Shown piece by piece: positions 18,401 to 25,934 of a stretch of DNA of 56,912 nucleotides (the first letter of the stretch is position 1; every line of letters starts with the position of its first letter). A program made the position numbers and the translations under genes. The stretch comes from CAZUDO01 sp964618895. Lineage in GTDB: Bacteria > Desulfobacterota > Binatia > DP-6. The stretch lies in contig CAZUDO010000104.1 of NCBI GenBank assembly GCA_964618895.1, forward strand, positions 1 through 56,912. Direction: 5' to 3'. The notes beneath the pieces are model-generated. The model was not told the origin of the DNA and ran no database searches. It was given only the letters and a program-made list of their open reading frames with translations.

Positions 18401-18588
18401 GGGTCAAGGCGCAGAAGAAGGAGGGGCCGAGCGCCGGGCCTCCGGGCGGACGCCGCGCGTGGCCGCCCCGCTACCTCGAGGAGACCGACATGAGCGGCAC
18501 CGATTGCGGGCTCGATGGCCATCCGGCGATGCCGTTCATGAGCGAGACCCAGCGCAAGGCGCTTCTAAACGGGGAGGTGCAGCGATGA
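15472..18588 (+). CDS. Secreted tandem amidohydrolase (degenerate N-half, active-looking C-half)
   Basis: This is a 1038-residue protein with a signal peptide ending near SPAAT and an AGGAG ribosome binding site. Two amidohydrolase units are joined head to tail. In the first (residues about 30-440) the usual PGxIDxHxH is YPGLIDAYVIP, so the first metal ligands are lost. In the second (about 560-1000) the full set is visible: H632-S-H634, the His in LIHCHSYRQ, the His in FTHILEGYK and the Asp in NTGFNSDDSEL. The C-half should bind one or two metals and hydrolyse an amide or ester, and the N-half probably has a structural or binding role. It overlaps the next amidohydrolase gene (ATGA), suggesting one complex or pathway. 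Confidence 0.88.
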   Translation: MSQPHARPFLGALAASLALAVLPQPSPAATPRVHAIVGARIVTAPGQVIENGTVVMRDGVITAVGAGITVPADARVWEGDSLTVYPGLIDAYVIPAEAPGQAQPSGPPVGRPRAPSAVPSRGAAHAVSSVRAETRISETQPLSKDQAEGLRAAGFTTVQVAPRTGIVRGQSAVVGLRSGEPNDVIVKADAAQVVALEASREGYPGSLMGAIAVIRQAFMDAKWYRDALAVYQRAPQGKERPQVNLSWAALEPVIAGRQPALFVADEMLEVLRAAALAREAGVTAQVVAAGDEYKRVREIAAAGVPLIVPVGFPEAPDLSDADAAVDVSTEELRHWNQAPENPATLVKNSVAFALTANGLKDVKSFRANVGKAIERGLTRDQALAAVTTVPARLVGLSDRLGTIAPGRMANLTVTRGELFSEQGKVAEVWVDGARYDVSGTSGSSTKGNWDLAWDRARHTLMVEADKDTTVRLVVGSDTLKASGVRYHGARIAFTVQRGSEPAETFDLTARHDVLRGTLSVGAGSHKVVGVKQPDADKGASGQVKKKDEPVVTPVVMGNTEAWRMSAPAAPAAVLVRNATIWSAGPEGTLEHADLLVRAGKIAAVGKGLTAPAGAVVIDGSGKHVAPGIIDEHSHSAGLGNINECTNSVTCEVRLQDIINSESINIYRQLAGGTTVMHMLHGSCNAIGGQCAVIKNKWGEPPDRLLMPSVAPTVKFALGENPKQSNFGAQRADPPRYPQSRAGVEQVIRDAFTRARDYKAEWAEWNAKKLGLPPRRDIQTEALAQMIDGRMLIHCHSYRQDEILMLMRLCEDFGFKVNTFTHILEGYKVADEMAAHGASAIGFSDWWGYKFEVIDAIPYSGYIMWDRGVNTGFNSDDSELARRLNTEAAKAVKYGGVPPEEAIKFVTLNPARSLQIDDRVGSLVVGKDADFSIWNGSPLSPYSACEQTWIEGRKYFDRAEDLAGRAALAKDRDALVARVKAQKKEGPSAGPPGGRRAWPPRYLEETDMSGTDCGLDGHPAMPFMSETQRKALLNGEVQR

Positions 18589-19913
18589 GCGCCCGTTCGA
18601 TCCTTCGCCGGGCGGCCGTCTTCGCTCTCACGCTCTTCGCCGCGACGACCCTGCACGCCGCCATCCTCCGCGCCGAGACCACGGCGTTCACCGACGCGAC
18701 GGTGCACCCCGTGAGCGGCCCGTCCATCGTCGGCGCCACGGTCGTGGTCACCGACGGGAAGATCACCGCGGTCGGCGCCGGGATCACGCCGCCCGCCGGC
18801 GCGAAGGTCGTGTCCTGCGCAGGCAAGCACATCTATCCCGGCCTCATCTCGGCCTACACGGTGCTCGGGCTGATCGAGGTGAACAGCGTGCTGGGCACCA
18901 ACGACCAGAGCGAGACCGGCAACGTCAATCCGAACATTCGCGCCGAGGTGCAGATCAACCCCGAGAGCGACCTGCTGCCAGTGACCCGGGTCAGCGGCAT
19001 CACCAGCGCGCTCTCCGTCCCCCGCGGCGGCGCGATCAGTGGCACCTCGGCGCTCATCCACCTTGACGGATGGACCCAGGAGGACATGACGGTCGCCAAG
19101 CCGGTGGGACTCCACGTCAACTGGCCGAGCCTGTCCATCAACCGCGCCTGGTGGGAGATCCGCAGCGAGGAGGATCAGCGCAAGGCGCGCGAGGAGGCGG
19201 TGCAGGCGATCCGCGACGCGTTCGACGACGCGCGCGCCTACTGGAAGGCGCGCGACGCGGAGGGGAAGGCGGGCGTGCCCCGTCACGATCGCGACGTGAA
19301 GTGGGACGCGATGGGCCGCGCGCTGCGCGGCGAGATCCCGGTCATGTTCCACGCGGACGCGCTGAACCAGATCCGGTCCGTGCTGCGCTTCGTGGACGAG
19401 CAGAGGCTCGTGAACGTGGTGCTGGTCGGAGGCGACGACGTATGGCGGATCGCAGACGAGCTCAAGGCGCGCGACATCGCGGTGATCACCGGCGCCCCGC
19501 TCTCGCTCCCGAACCGCGGCTACGAGCCGTACGACACCGGCATGTCGCTGGCCGCGAAGCTGCAGGCCGCCGGAGTGCGCTACTGCATCTCCGACGGCGG
19601 CGGCTCGACCAACGCCCGCAACCTGGGACATCACGCGGCGATGGCGGCGGCCTATGGTCTCCCACGCGACGAGGCGCTCAAGAGTATCACGCTCTACCCG
19701 GCGCAGATCCTCGGCGTCGGCGACCGGCTCGGCTCGATCGAGCCGGGGAAGCTCGCCGATCTCATCGTCACCGACGGCGACCCGCTCGAGATCACGAGTC
19801 GGGTCGAGCAGGTCTATATCAACGGCCGGCCGATCTCGATGGAGACCCGCCACACGCGGTTGTTCCACAAGTACGACGCGCGGCCCCGCGGGGCAATGGC
19901 GAGGAAGCGATAG
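18585..19913 (+). CDS. Secreted amidohydrolase-family protein lacking the HxH metal motif
   Basis: This is a 442-residue protein with a signal peptide (FALTLFAATTLHAA) and an amidohydrolase fold. The canonical PGxIDxHxH region reads YPGLISAYTVLGLIE, so both histidines are missing. Later elements remain, including MFHADALNQI, AVITGAPLSLP, and SDGGGSTNARNLGHHAAMA, where the final Asp lies. The C-terminal composite domain with GVGDRLGSIEPGKLADLIV is normal. The start overlaps the stop of the tandem amidohydrolase gene, so the two are co-translated. I infer a non-catalytic or altered-metal subunit partnering with the upstream protein. Confidence 0.85.
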   Translation: MSARSILRRAAVFALTLFAATTLHAAILRAETTAFTDATVHPVSGPSIVGATVVVTDGKITAVGAGITPPAGAKVVSCAGKHIYPGLISAYTVLGLIEVNSVLGTNDQSETGNVNPNIRAEVQINPESDLLPVTRVSGITSALSVPRGGAISGTSALIHLDGWTQEDMTVAKPVGLHVNWPSLSINRAWWEIRSEEDQRKAREEAVQAIRDAFDDARAYWKARDAEGKAGVPRHDRDVKWDAMGRALRGEIPVMFHADALNQIRSVLRFVDEQRLVNVVLVGGDDVWRIADELKARDIAVITGAPLSLPNRGYEPYDTGMSLAAKLQAAGVRYCISDGGGSTNARNLGHHAAMAAAYGLPRDEALKSITLYPAQILGVGDRLGSIEPGKLADLIVTDGDPLEITSRVEQVYINGRPISMETRHTRLFHKYDARPRGAMARKR

Positions 19914-19994
19914 CAGATGTAGCTCCGACACCGGCGAGGCCCGGGTGCCCCGCATCATCCGCCCCAGGGACGCGGGCCCAATGCAGGAGGAGAG

Positions 19995-20783
19995 ATGGCG
20001 ACCACCACACAGCACGCCCCCGGCACGTTCTGCTGGCCCGAGCTGGCGACGATCGATCAGCCCGGCGCGAAGGCCTTCTACACGAAACTGTTCGGCTGGG
20101 AGATCACCGACAACGACATCGGGGGCGGCGAGTTCTACACCAGGCTGTCGCTCCAGGGACGCGACCTGGGCGCGCTCTACAACATGCAGCCGGAGGAGCG
20201 CAGCCACGGCATCCCGCCCCATTGGAACTCCTACGTCGCGGTGGAGAGCGCGGACAAGTCGGCCGCGAAGGCGAAGACGCTCGGTGGCACGCTTCTCGCC
20301 GAGCCGTTCGATGTCATGGAGCACGGCCGGATGGCGATCATCCAGGACCCGACCGGGGCCACGTTCTGTCTCTGGGAGCCGAAGAAGCATCCCGGCGCCG
20401 GTGTGCTGAACGAAGTGGGCGCTCTGTGCTGGACCGAGCTCATGACCAGCGATGCGAGCAAGGCGCAGTCCTTCTACACGGGGCTGTTCGGCTGGAAGGC
20501 CGAGGCCATGCCGATGGGGCCGATGACCTACACGATCTACAAGAACGGCGAAGCGCAGGCCGGCGGCATGATGCAGATCACAAAGGAGATGGGCCCCATC
20601 CCATCGAACTGGATGATCTACTTCGCGGTGCCCGATTGCGATGGAACCGTCGCCAGGGCCGGCACGCTCGGCGGCAAGACGGTCGTACCGCCGACCGACA
20701 TCCCGAACATCGGACGGTTCGCGACGCTTCAGGATCCCCAGGGGGCGTATTTCTCCGTCATCAAGCTGAGCGAGATGGCGTAG
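19995..20783 (+). CDS. Two-domain VOC (glyoxalase/bleomycin-resistance fold) protein
   Basis: This is a 262-residue protein made of two similar VOC domains. The first begins TFCWPELATIDQPGAKAFY and the second ALCWTELMTSDASKAQSFY. Each contains the FGWE/FGWK motif and ends with a QDP(T/Q)GA strand. The architecture matches the CFP-30B-like group of secreted or cytoplasmic VOC proteins whose substrates are unknown. A strong GGAGGAG site lies nine bases before the ATG. It is a separate unit between the amidohydrolase pair and the aminopeptidase. Confidence 0.9.
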   Translation: MATTTQHAPGTFCWPELATIDQPGAKAFYTKLFGWEITDNDIGGGEFYTRLSLQGRDLGALYNMQPEERSHGIPPHWNSYVAVESADKSAAKAKTLGGTLLAEPFDVMEHGRMAIIQDPTGATFCLWEPKKHPGAGVLNEVGALCWTELMTSDASKAQSFYTGLFGWKAEAMPMGPMTYTIYKNGEAQAGGMMQITKEMGPIPSNWMIYFAVPDCDGTVARAGTLGGKTVVPPTDIPNIGRFATLQDPQGAYFSVIKLSEMA

Positions 20784-20804
20784 CCACGGCCTTCATCGTG
20801 TGAA

Positions 20805-20833
20805 GTCGGGGCGCCCCGATCGGGCGCCCCGAC
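20805..20833. terminator. Perfect GC-rich hairpin, terminator-like
   Basis: The 12-bp arms GTCGGGGCGCCC (20805-20816) and GGGCGCCCCGAC (20822-20833) flank a 5-base loop. The hairpin sits between the VOC stop and the M1 peptidase GTG. No T-run follows, so it may be a Rho-independent-like pause site or an operator rather than a classic terminator. Confidence 0.5.
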
Positions 20834-20849
20834 TGCTACAATCCCGACC

Positions 20850-23288
20850 GTGACACCGCGGCCTACACGCCATCGCTTTCCCCGCGTCGCGCTGCTCGCG
20901 ATGCTGGCCCTTACCGCGGCCCCGGGCGAGGCCCAATTGGGCGACGCGGTCGCCGCACCCGTCCGGGACGCGGGGGCCCATTCGGACCTCCCATCCCCCG
21001 CGGCGATGCCCGCCGACTCGGTCGCCGCCCCGGCCACCGACTTCGATACGTTTCTCGCCGCCTTCCTCGCCCAGCGTCCGGACTCCACGCGCGTTGCGCG
21101 CGTCACGCGCCTCACCCTCCAGCGCGACGCCGGTCGGTTCACGCTCGAGGAGGGGGACTTGTGGCTGGGCACGCCAGTGGGCGGGCGCGTCTGTGCCGCG
21201 ATGTTCGTGGGCCGGGGCTCGTTCTCGCTCACGCCACCGACACCGGGCGAACGCGAGCAGGTACGGCGCGCCTACGGCACGCCGACGTTGGAACGGGCGT
21301 TCAGCGCGCTGGTGCTGGTCGCCGCCGACTCCACCATCGCGGAGCTCGAGCGGACCCTCACGTTTCGCCCCGGCCCCGGCTCGAAGGTCGCGACCACCGT
21401 GCTCGGCGAGTGTCTCCGGTACGTGAGCGAGAGGAGGACCAGCGGGATCGATGCCTCGCTGGCCAAGCCCTTCCTCGAAGGCCTCGCGAACGGCTACCTG
21501 TTCAGCCTGGTCGAGAGCGCGGGCGCCGAGCGGCTGTTCTTCGAGGTCGACCCGCAGCGCGCCGAGGCAGTGACACTCTGGCGCGAGCCGAAACGCCGCC
21601 ACATCGGGATTCGGCGGGTGTGGCGCCGAGACGACGTGACGAGGTTCCCCCGTACCGGCGCGGCGGAGCCGGCACCGGACGGCGACACGCGCCCGGTGCT
21701 GGCGGTCAAGCGTCATCGGATCGAATGCCGGATCGCCGGCAACATGGACTTCGCGGCGGTCGCCGACATGGAGTGCGAAGCGCTCGATCCCTCACCCCAG
21801 CGCTGGGCGACGTTTACGCTCTACGACCGGCTGATGGTGGATTCGGTCGAGTGGGTGGGCGGTCCGCAGGCGGGGTTCTTCCGGGGCCACGAGAGCGACC
21901 GGCTCTGGGTGCGCTGCGATCCGCCGCTCGCCCGGGGCGAGACACGCACGCTTCGCGTGCACTATCACGGGCCGCTGATCGAGCGTGTCGGGGATTGGAT
22001 GCTGATGGGCTCGTCCACCGGATGGTACCCGGAGCCCGATGACCGCCGCCGAGCCCCGTTCGACCTCACCTTCCATACGCCATCGCAGTATCACCTGGTC
22101 AGCGTCGGGGAGCGGATCTCTTCCGAGACGCTCGGCGGGGTCACCACGTCGCGCTGGCGCTCCGAACGACCCATCCACAACGCCTCCTTCGTGCTGGGAC
22201 TCTTCGACGAGGAGCCGTTCGGGCTGCCCGACGCCCCGCCGGTCACCGCGCTCATGTTCCGTGGCAAGCCCGAACCCATCCGGCTCTCGTTCGGCGACGT
22301 CCACGTGATCAGCGGAGCGCGGATGGACCGCAAGGTCGCAGCCGACGCGGCGCGCGCGGTCGCGTTCTTCAGCCGGAAGCTGGGCCCACCGCCGGTCTCC
22401 CGCATCGTCATCGCCGAGCTCCCCGACACCAAGGGCGAGGCCTTTCCGGGTCTCGTCCAGATCACCTGGATCCCATTCTGGGGGCGGTCCGTGGCGGCGG
22501 CCGAGGACGCGGTCTTCCGCGCGCACGAGGTGGCGCACCAGTGGTGGGGGCACGGCGTCGACTACCGGACCTATCACGACCACTGGCTGAGCGAGGGGTT
22601 CGCGGACTTCGCCGGTCTCTGGTATCTGCAGGAGGAGATCGGCAACCGGAAGAGCTGCCTGGCGGTGCTGGAGGCCTGGCGCGAACAGATCTTCGAGGAC
22701 CTGACCTTTCGACCCTCCGATTCGCCCCCGCCCGGCCCCATCAGCATGGGCTACCGCACCGCGAGCGTCGAAGTGCCCGGGGCCCACGCGCTGATCGTGT
22801 ACAAGAAGGGCGCGTGGGTGCTCCACATGCTGCGCAACATGCTGCTCGACCTGGAGACCGGGGACGACGAGCGCTTTGCCGGCCTGATGCGCGACTTCTA
22901 CGCCCGGCACGAAGGCCGGACCGCCACCACCGAGGAGTTTCGCCAGGTGGCGCAGCGCTACGCGGGCGAGGACCTGGGCTGGTTCTTCGACCAGTGGGTC
23001 CACGGCACCGACCTGCCCACCTACCGCTTCGCCTCGCGCACCGATCGCGCTTCCGATGGTAGGTACAAGGTCACCTGCCGGGTGGAGCAGCGCGGCGTCC
23101 CTGAGGGCTTCCGCATGCCAGTGCCGATCTTGATCGACTTCGGCGACGGTAAAGTCGCGCGGGTACGGGTGCCGATCCAGGGGGCGAGGTCGGAGTTCGA
23201 GCTACCGCTCATGGAGCGTGCGCCGAAGGCGGTGGTGTTCAACGATCTCGAGTCGGTACTATGTCACGTGGAGCGGGTGAAGTGGTGA
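20850..23288 (+). CDS. Secreted M1-family metallo-aminopeptidase
   Basis: This is an 812-residue protein with a signal peptide (VALLAMLALTAAPGEAQ). A long N-terminal region (residues about 30-270) has no clear family. It is followed by an M1-like beta domain and the gluzincin catalytic domain with H559-E560-V-A-H563 and the third ligand E582 in LSEGFADFAG. The usual GAMEN segment is not obvious, and GEAFPGLVQITW occupies that place. The C-terminal helical part includes GADDERF-like and DLGWFFDQWVHGTDLP motifs typical of the family. The GTG start is placed by the signal peptide. It probably digests peptides in the periplasm or outside the cell. Confidence 0.9.
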   Translation: MTPRPTRHRFPRVALLAMLALTAAPGEAQLGDAVAAPVRDAGAHSDLPSPAAMPADSVAAPATDFDTFLAAFLAQRPDSTRVARVTRLTLQRDAGRFTLEEGDLWLGTPVGGRVCAAMFVGRGSFSLTPPTPGEREQVRRAYGTPTLERAFSALVLVAADSTIAELERTLTFRPGPGSKVATTVLGECLRYVSERRTSGIDASLAKPFLEGLANGYLFSLVESAGAERLFFEVDPQRAEAVTLWREPKRRHIGIRRVWRRDDVTRFPRTGAAEPAPDGDTRPVLAVKRHRIECRIAGNMDFAAVADMECEALDPSPQRWATFTLYDRLMVDSVEWVGGPQAGFFRGHESDRLWVRCDPPLARGETRTLRVHYHGPLIERVGDWMLMGSSTGWYPEPDDRRRAPFDLTFHTPSQYHLVSVGERISSETLGGVTTSRWRSERPIHNASFVLGLFDEEPFGLPDAPPVTALMFRGKPEPIRLSFGDVHVISGARMDRKVAADAARAVAFFSRKLGPPPVSRIVIAELPDTKGEAFPGLVQITWIPFWGRSVAAAEDAVFRAHEVAHQWWGHGVDYRTYHDHWLSEGFADFAGLWYLQEEIGNRKSCLAVLEAWREQIFEDLTFRPSDSPPPGPISMGYRTASVEVPGAHALIVYKKGAWVLHMLRNMLLDLETGDDERFAGLMRDFYARHEGRTATTEEFRQVAQRYAGEDLGWFFDQWVHGTDLPTYRFASRTDRASDGRYKVTCRVEQRGVPEGFRMPVPILIDFGDGKVARVRVPIQGARSEFELPLMERAPKAVVFNDLESVLCHVERVKW

Positions 23289-23343
23289 CGGGCGCGGGGA
23301 CGAAGCTCCGATCCGTCGCCGTGCCTGGGGGACGGCATCGGGT

Positions 23344-23889
23344 GTGGGGGCCGACGTGACGACCAGCCCCTTCGACCTCGCCGAGGGCATCGCCGTCCTC
23401 GAGCGCACGCCTGCCGTGCTGCGCGCCTGGCTGGCGGACCTTCCCGAGCCCTGGGTTCGCGCCGACGAGGGCCACGACACGTGGAGCGCATTCGACATCG
23501 TCGGCCACCTCATCGACGGGGAGGAGACCGACTGGATCCCACGCGCGCGGATCATCCTGGCGCAGGGGGCCGAGCGCCGGTTCACGCCGTTCGATCGCTA
23601 CCGGCATCTCCGGCGGGCTGCCGGCACGGCACTCGGCGACCGGCTCGACCGGTTTGCCGCGCTGCGGGCGGAGAACATCGCAACGCTGCGCGGATGGGTG
23701 CTCACGCCTGCGCAGTTGGCACTCACAGGCGAGCACCCGGAGTTCGGCAGCGTCACCCTGGTCCAACTCCTCTCCACCTGGGTGGCGCACGATCTCGACC
23801 ATTTGATGCAGATCGCGCGCGTGATGGGGAAGCGTTACTCCGAGGCGGCCGGACCGTGGCGGGCTTATCTCCGAGTGCTGCGATCATGA
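23344..23889 (+). CDS. DinB-family protein
   Basis: This is a 181-residue four-helix protein of the DinB/YfiT-like group. The three expected metal-ligand histidines appear in FDIVGHLIDGEE and in WVAHDLDHLMQIARVM. DinB-like proteins bind a divalent metal, and some are thiol-dependent transferases. The chosen start is GTG 23344; GTG 23356 is an equally plausible alternative four codons downstream. The stop overlaps the next gene by four bases. Confidence 0.85.
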   Translation: MGADVTTSPFDLAEGIAVLERTPAVLRAWLADLPEPWVRADEGHDTWSAFDIVGHLIDGEETDWIPRARIILAQGAERRFTPFDRYRHLRRAAGTALGDRLDRFAALRAENIATLRGWVLTPAQLALTGEHPEFGSVTLVQLLSTWVAHDLDHLMQIARVMGKRYSEAAGPWRAYLRVLRS

Positions 23890-24713
23890 CGGGCTGGGCT
23901 GCCGGCGCCGATCGCTTTCGAGCGTTTCGCGAGCTCCACCAGACGGGTTGCTTCGTGATTCCCAACCCGTGGGACCTCGGCAGCGCCCGCCTGCTCGTCC
24001 AGCTCGGCTTTCCGGCGCTCGCCACGACCAGTTGCGGGTTCGCGTGGTCCCTGGGCCGGCGCGACAACGGCGTGTCGTTGGAGCAGGCGCTGGGTCACCT
24101 CCGCGCGATCGCCATTGGCGTAGAGCTGCCGGTCAACGCAGACTTCGAAGGCGGCTTCGCGACCGCGCCCGCCGCGCTCGGCGCCAACGTTACCGCCGCG
24201 ACAGCAACCGGGATCGCGGGACTCTCGATCGAGGATTCCACCGGCGATGTCTCGAATCCGCTCTTCGAGTTCACCCTCGCGGTCGAACGGATCCGGGCCG
24301 CCCGGCGGGCGATTGATAACAGCGAGACCGGCATCCTCCTCACCGGCCGATCCGAAGGGTTCATCGTCGGCCGACCGGATCTCGCCGAGACGATCCGCCG
24401 ACTCACCGCCTATGCCGATGCCGGCGCCGATTGTCTCTACGCGCCGGGCATCCGCACCCGGGCCGACATCACGTCGGTGGTGAAGGCGGTCGCCCCCAAA
24501 CCGGTGAACGTCCTCGTCGGCAGCGACTTCACCACCGTGGCGGAGCTTGCCGACCTCGGCGTGCGGCGGATCAGCGTTGGTGGCGCGCTGGCGCGCGTGG
24601 CCTTGACCGGTTTCCTCGAGGCCGCCAGGGAGATCGCGGAGCATGGGAGCTTTACGGGTCTCGCCCGCGCGGTCCCGTTCGCGGAAGTGAACGATACCTT
24701 CCTACCGGAGTGA
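23886..24713 (+). CDS. Isocitrate lyase/PEP mutase-family enzyme
   Basis: This is a 275-residue TIM-barrel enzyme of the isocitrate lyase/phosphoenolpyruvate mutase superfamily. Recognisable elements are FVIPNPWDLGSARLL, the loop TTSCGFAWSLG, the metal-binding strand PVNADFEGGFA, GLSIEDSTG and LTGRSEGFIVG. The KKCGH-type isocitrate lyase motif is not present, so it is more likely a PEP-mutase- or oxaloacetate hydrolase-like C-C or P-C bond enzyme, with the substrate undetermined. Translation is coupled to the DinB gene (ATGA overlap). Confidence 0.88.
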   Translation: MTGWAAGADRFRAFRELHQTGCFVIPNPWDLGSARLLVQLGFPALATTSCGFAWSLGRRDNGVSLEQALGHLRAIAIGVELPVNADFEGGFATAPAALGANVTAATATGIAGLSIEDSTGDVSNPLFEFTLAVERIRAARRAIDNSETGILLTGRSEGFIVGRPDLAETIRRLTAYADAGADCLYAPGIRTRADITSVVKAVAPKPVNVLVGSDFTTVAELADLGVRRISVGGALARVALTGFLEAAREIAEHGSFTGLARAVPFAEVNDTFLPE

Positions 24714-24720
24714 CCTCCTC

Positions 24721-25185
24721 ATGATCGACACGCCGCAGATCACCCAAACCGCCGTCCAGCTGACCGCCGTAATCCACCTCACGATCCCGCGGGAAGAGAT
24801 GCGGACCGTCATGGGCCCAGGCATCCGCGAGCTGATGGCCACCCTCGCCGCCCAGGGCATCGCCCCTGCGAGGCCGTGTTTCACGCACCACCTGCGGAGG
24901 GACCCCGCCACCTTCGACTTCGAGATCAGCGTGCCCGACCCGACGCCGGTCACCGCCGCGGGGCACATGACGCCCGGTCGGTCGACCGCTTCAAAGGTGG
25001 CGCGGACGGGCTTCCACGGTGGCTACGGGGAAATTCGCGCCGCCTGGGGCGAGCTGGACGACTGGATCGCGGCCCATGGACACACGCCCGGGCGGGACCT
25101 CTGGGAATGCCATGTCGCGGACCCCGAGTCGAGCCCCGACCCCGCGACCTGGCGCACGGAGCTCAACCGGCCAATTCTCGGCTGA
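24721..25185 (+). CDS. GyrI-like small-molecule-binding domain protein
   Basis: This is a 154-residue protein with the GyrI/AraC effector-binding (SHS2) fold. It has an N-terminal strand AVIHLTIPREEM, the helix GPGIRELMATLAAQGIAP, then FDFEISVPD, and an ending that includes GGYGEIRAAWGELDDWIAAHG. No DNA-binding domain is attached, so it is a stand-alone ligand-binding protein, in some relatives a DNA gyrase inhibitor or detoxification factor. The start is seven bases after the previous stop, with a GGAG site overlapping that stop, so it probably belongs to the DinB operon. Confidence 0.85.
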   Translation: MIDTPQITQTAVQLTAVIHLTIPREEMRTVMGPGIRELMATLAAQGIAPARPCFTHHLRRDPATFDFEISVPDPTPVTAAGHMTPGRSTASKVARTGFHGGYGEIRAAWGELDDWIAAHGHTPGRDLWECHVADPESSPDPATWRTELNRPILG

Positions 25186-25240
25186 GGTTGGGACCGGCAA
25201 CGACGCCCCCCGCGGGATCAGGTGCGACAGGATCAACAGC

Positions 25241-25708
25241 TCACGCGCTCTTGGCCCGGACAACCAGGTCGACCTCGCATTCGAGCACGTGCAGGAGCGA
25301 GAGCACCTGATCTATCGACTTGCGATAGTTGGTCTGGTCGAGCAGGCGGTAGAGCTGTGCCGGTGAAGTCCCCAGCCGCCGGATGATCTCGCGGCGGGTC
25401 AGCGGGCTCTTCTTGATCCGTTCCTGCGCCTCCAGGCTCAGCTTATGGACGAGGAGGTCACGAAGGTAGCGAGGATCCTTGTTGTAATCGAGCACGTGGT
25501 CGATATGGACCGTCCCCCCCTTGCCGGACTGGAGCGCGTACGTGAATCCCTCCCGCCCAAGCTCCTTGTCGGCGCAGACGCTGACCACCGGATCCTGACT
25601 CGTGGGTCGCACATCGAGCCTGGCGTATGGGAACCAATAACCGGCCCGGGACGTGCGGACTTGGAAGCCCTTCTTTCGGTTGTTGTGGACGACGCTCAGA
25701 ATCTTCAC
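25241..25708 (-). CDS. HTH-domain protein of a DUF4160-like/HTH gene pair
   Basis: This is a 155-residue protein. An N-terminal beta-rich domain (residues about 1-60, VVHNNRKKGFQVRTSRAG, then YWFPYARLDV) is followed by a helical region. Its helix-turn-helix (residues about 103-130, LTRREIIRRLGTSPAQLYRL) resembles XRE-type regulators. The start is GTG, overlapping the stop of the preceding small gene (GTGA). Such pairs of a short DUF4160-like gene and an HTH gene behave like toxin-antitoxin-style units. I infer that this protein is the DNA-binding partner, probably acting on the palindrome at 25899-25934. Confidence 0.7.
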   Translation of the reverse strand: MKILSVVHNNRKKGFQVRTSRAGYWFPYARLDVRPTSQDPVVSVCADKELGREGFTYALQSGKGGTVHIDHVLDYNKDPRYLRDLLVHKLSLEAQERIKKSPLTRREIIRRLGTSPAQLYRLLDQTNYRKSIDQVLSLLHVLECEVDLVVRAKSA

Positions 25709-25899
25709 AGCAGTCCCTCGACTTCCAATTCGTGTATGAGCTCACGGACGCGGCGGGTGGCCGCTCCCGTCATTGGCACACCTCTTTCCAGATGTCATCT
25801 CACGACCAAACGGTCATCGCGGTACACGTGCACGTGCCGCGGTGCATGATCCCCCTTCCAGGTAATGAAGAGGAACCCACCTCGGCGAACCTTACCCAT
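25705..25899 (-). pseudogene. DUF4160-like small gene interrupted by an in-frame TGA
   Basis: The frame reads MGKVRRGGFLFITWKGDHAP, then RHVHVYRDDRLVVR, a DUF4160-type sequence with the H-A-P-R-H-V-H-V signature. It meets TGA at 25797-25795. Translation past that stop continues in the same frame with HLERGVPMTGAATRRVRELI and HELEVEGLL, which is the usual family ending, and terminates at 25705 overlapping the next start. Relatives usually have Trp at the interrupted position, so a TGG to TGA change explains the break. The intact product would be 64 residues. A downstream ATG inside the second half could restart a small peptide. Confidence 0.72.
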
Positions 25900-25934
25900 T
25901 GACAACCGTTACCACGGAGGGTAACGGTTGTCAA
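25899..25934. promoter_or_regulatory. Perfect 15-bp palindrome, probable operator of the DUF4160-like/HTH pair
   Basis: The arms TTGACAACCGTTACC (25899-25913) and GGTAACGGTTGTCAA (25920-25934) are exact inverted repeats with a 6-base spacer. One end covers the first base of the small gene's ATG; the other overlaps the glgB stop. The TTGACA hexamer occurs at both ends, reading inward. There is no T-run, so a dimeric repressor site is more likely than a terminator. Confidence 0.72.

Noticed and set aside
18471..20390. Long minus-strand open frame (639 codons) opposite the second amidohydrolase and VOC genes
   Set aside because: Low-complexity Arg/His/Val composition and full overlap with two well-supported genes.
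25795..25797. TGA as a selenocysteine or recoded Trp codon
   Set aside because: No SECIS-like hairpin is apparent, the family position is Trp, and other genes in the window use TGA as a normal stop.
25899..25934. Palindrome as an intrinsic terminator of glgB
   Set aside because: No T-run follows on either strand, and it overlaps the stop and the next start codon; an operator fits better.
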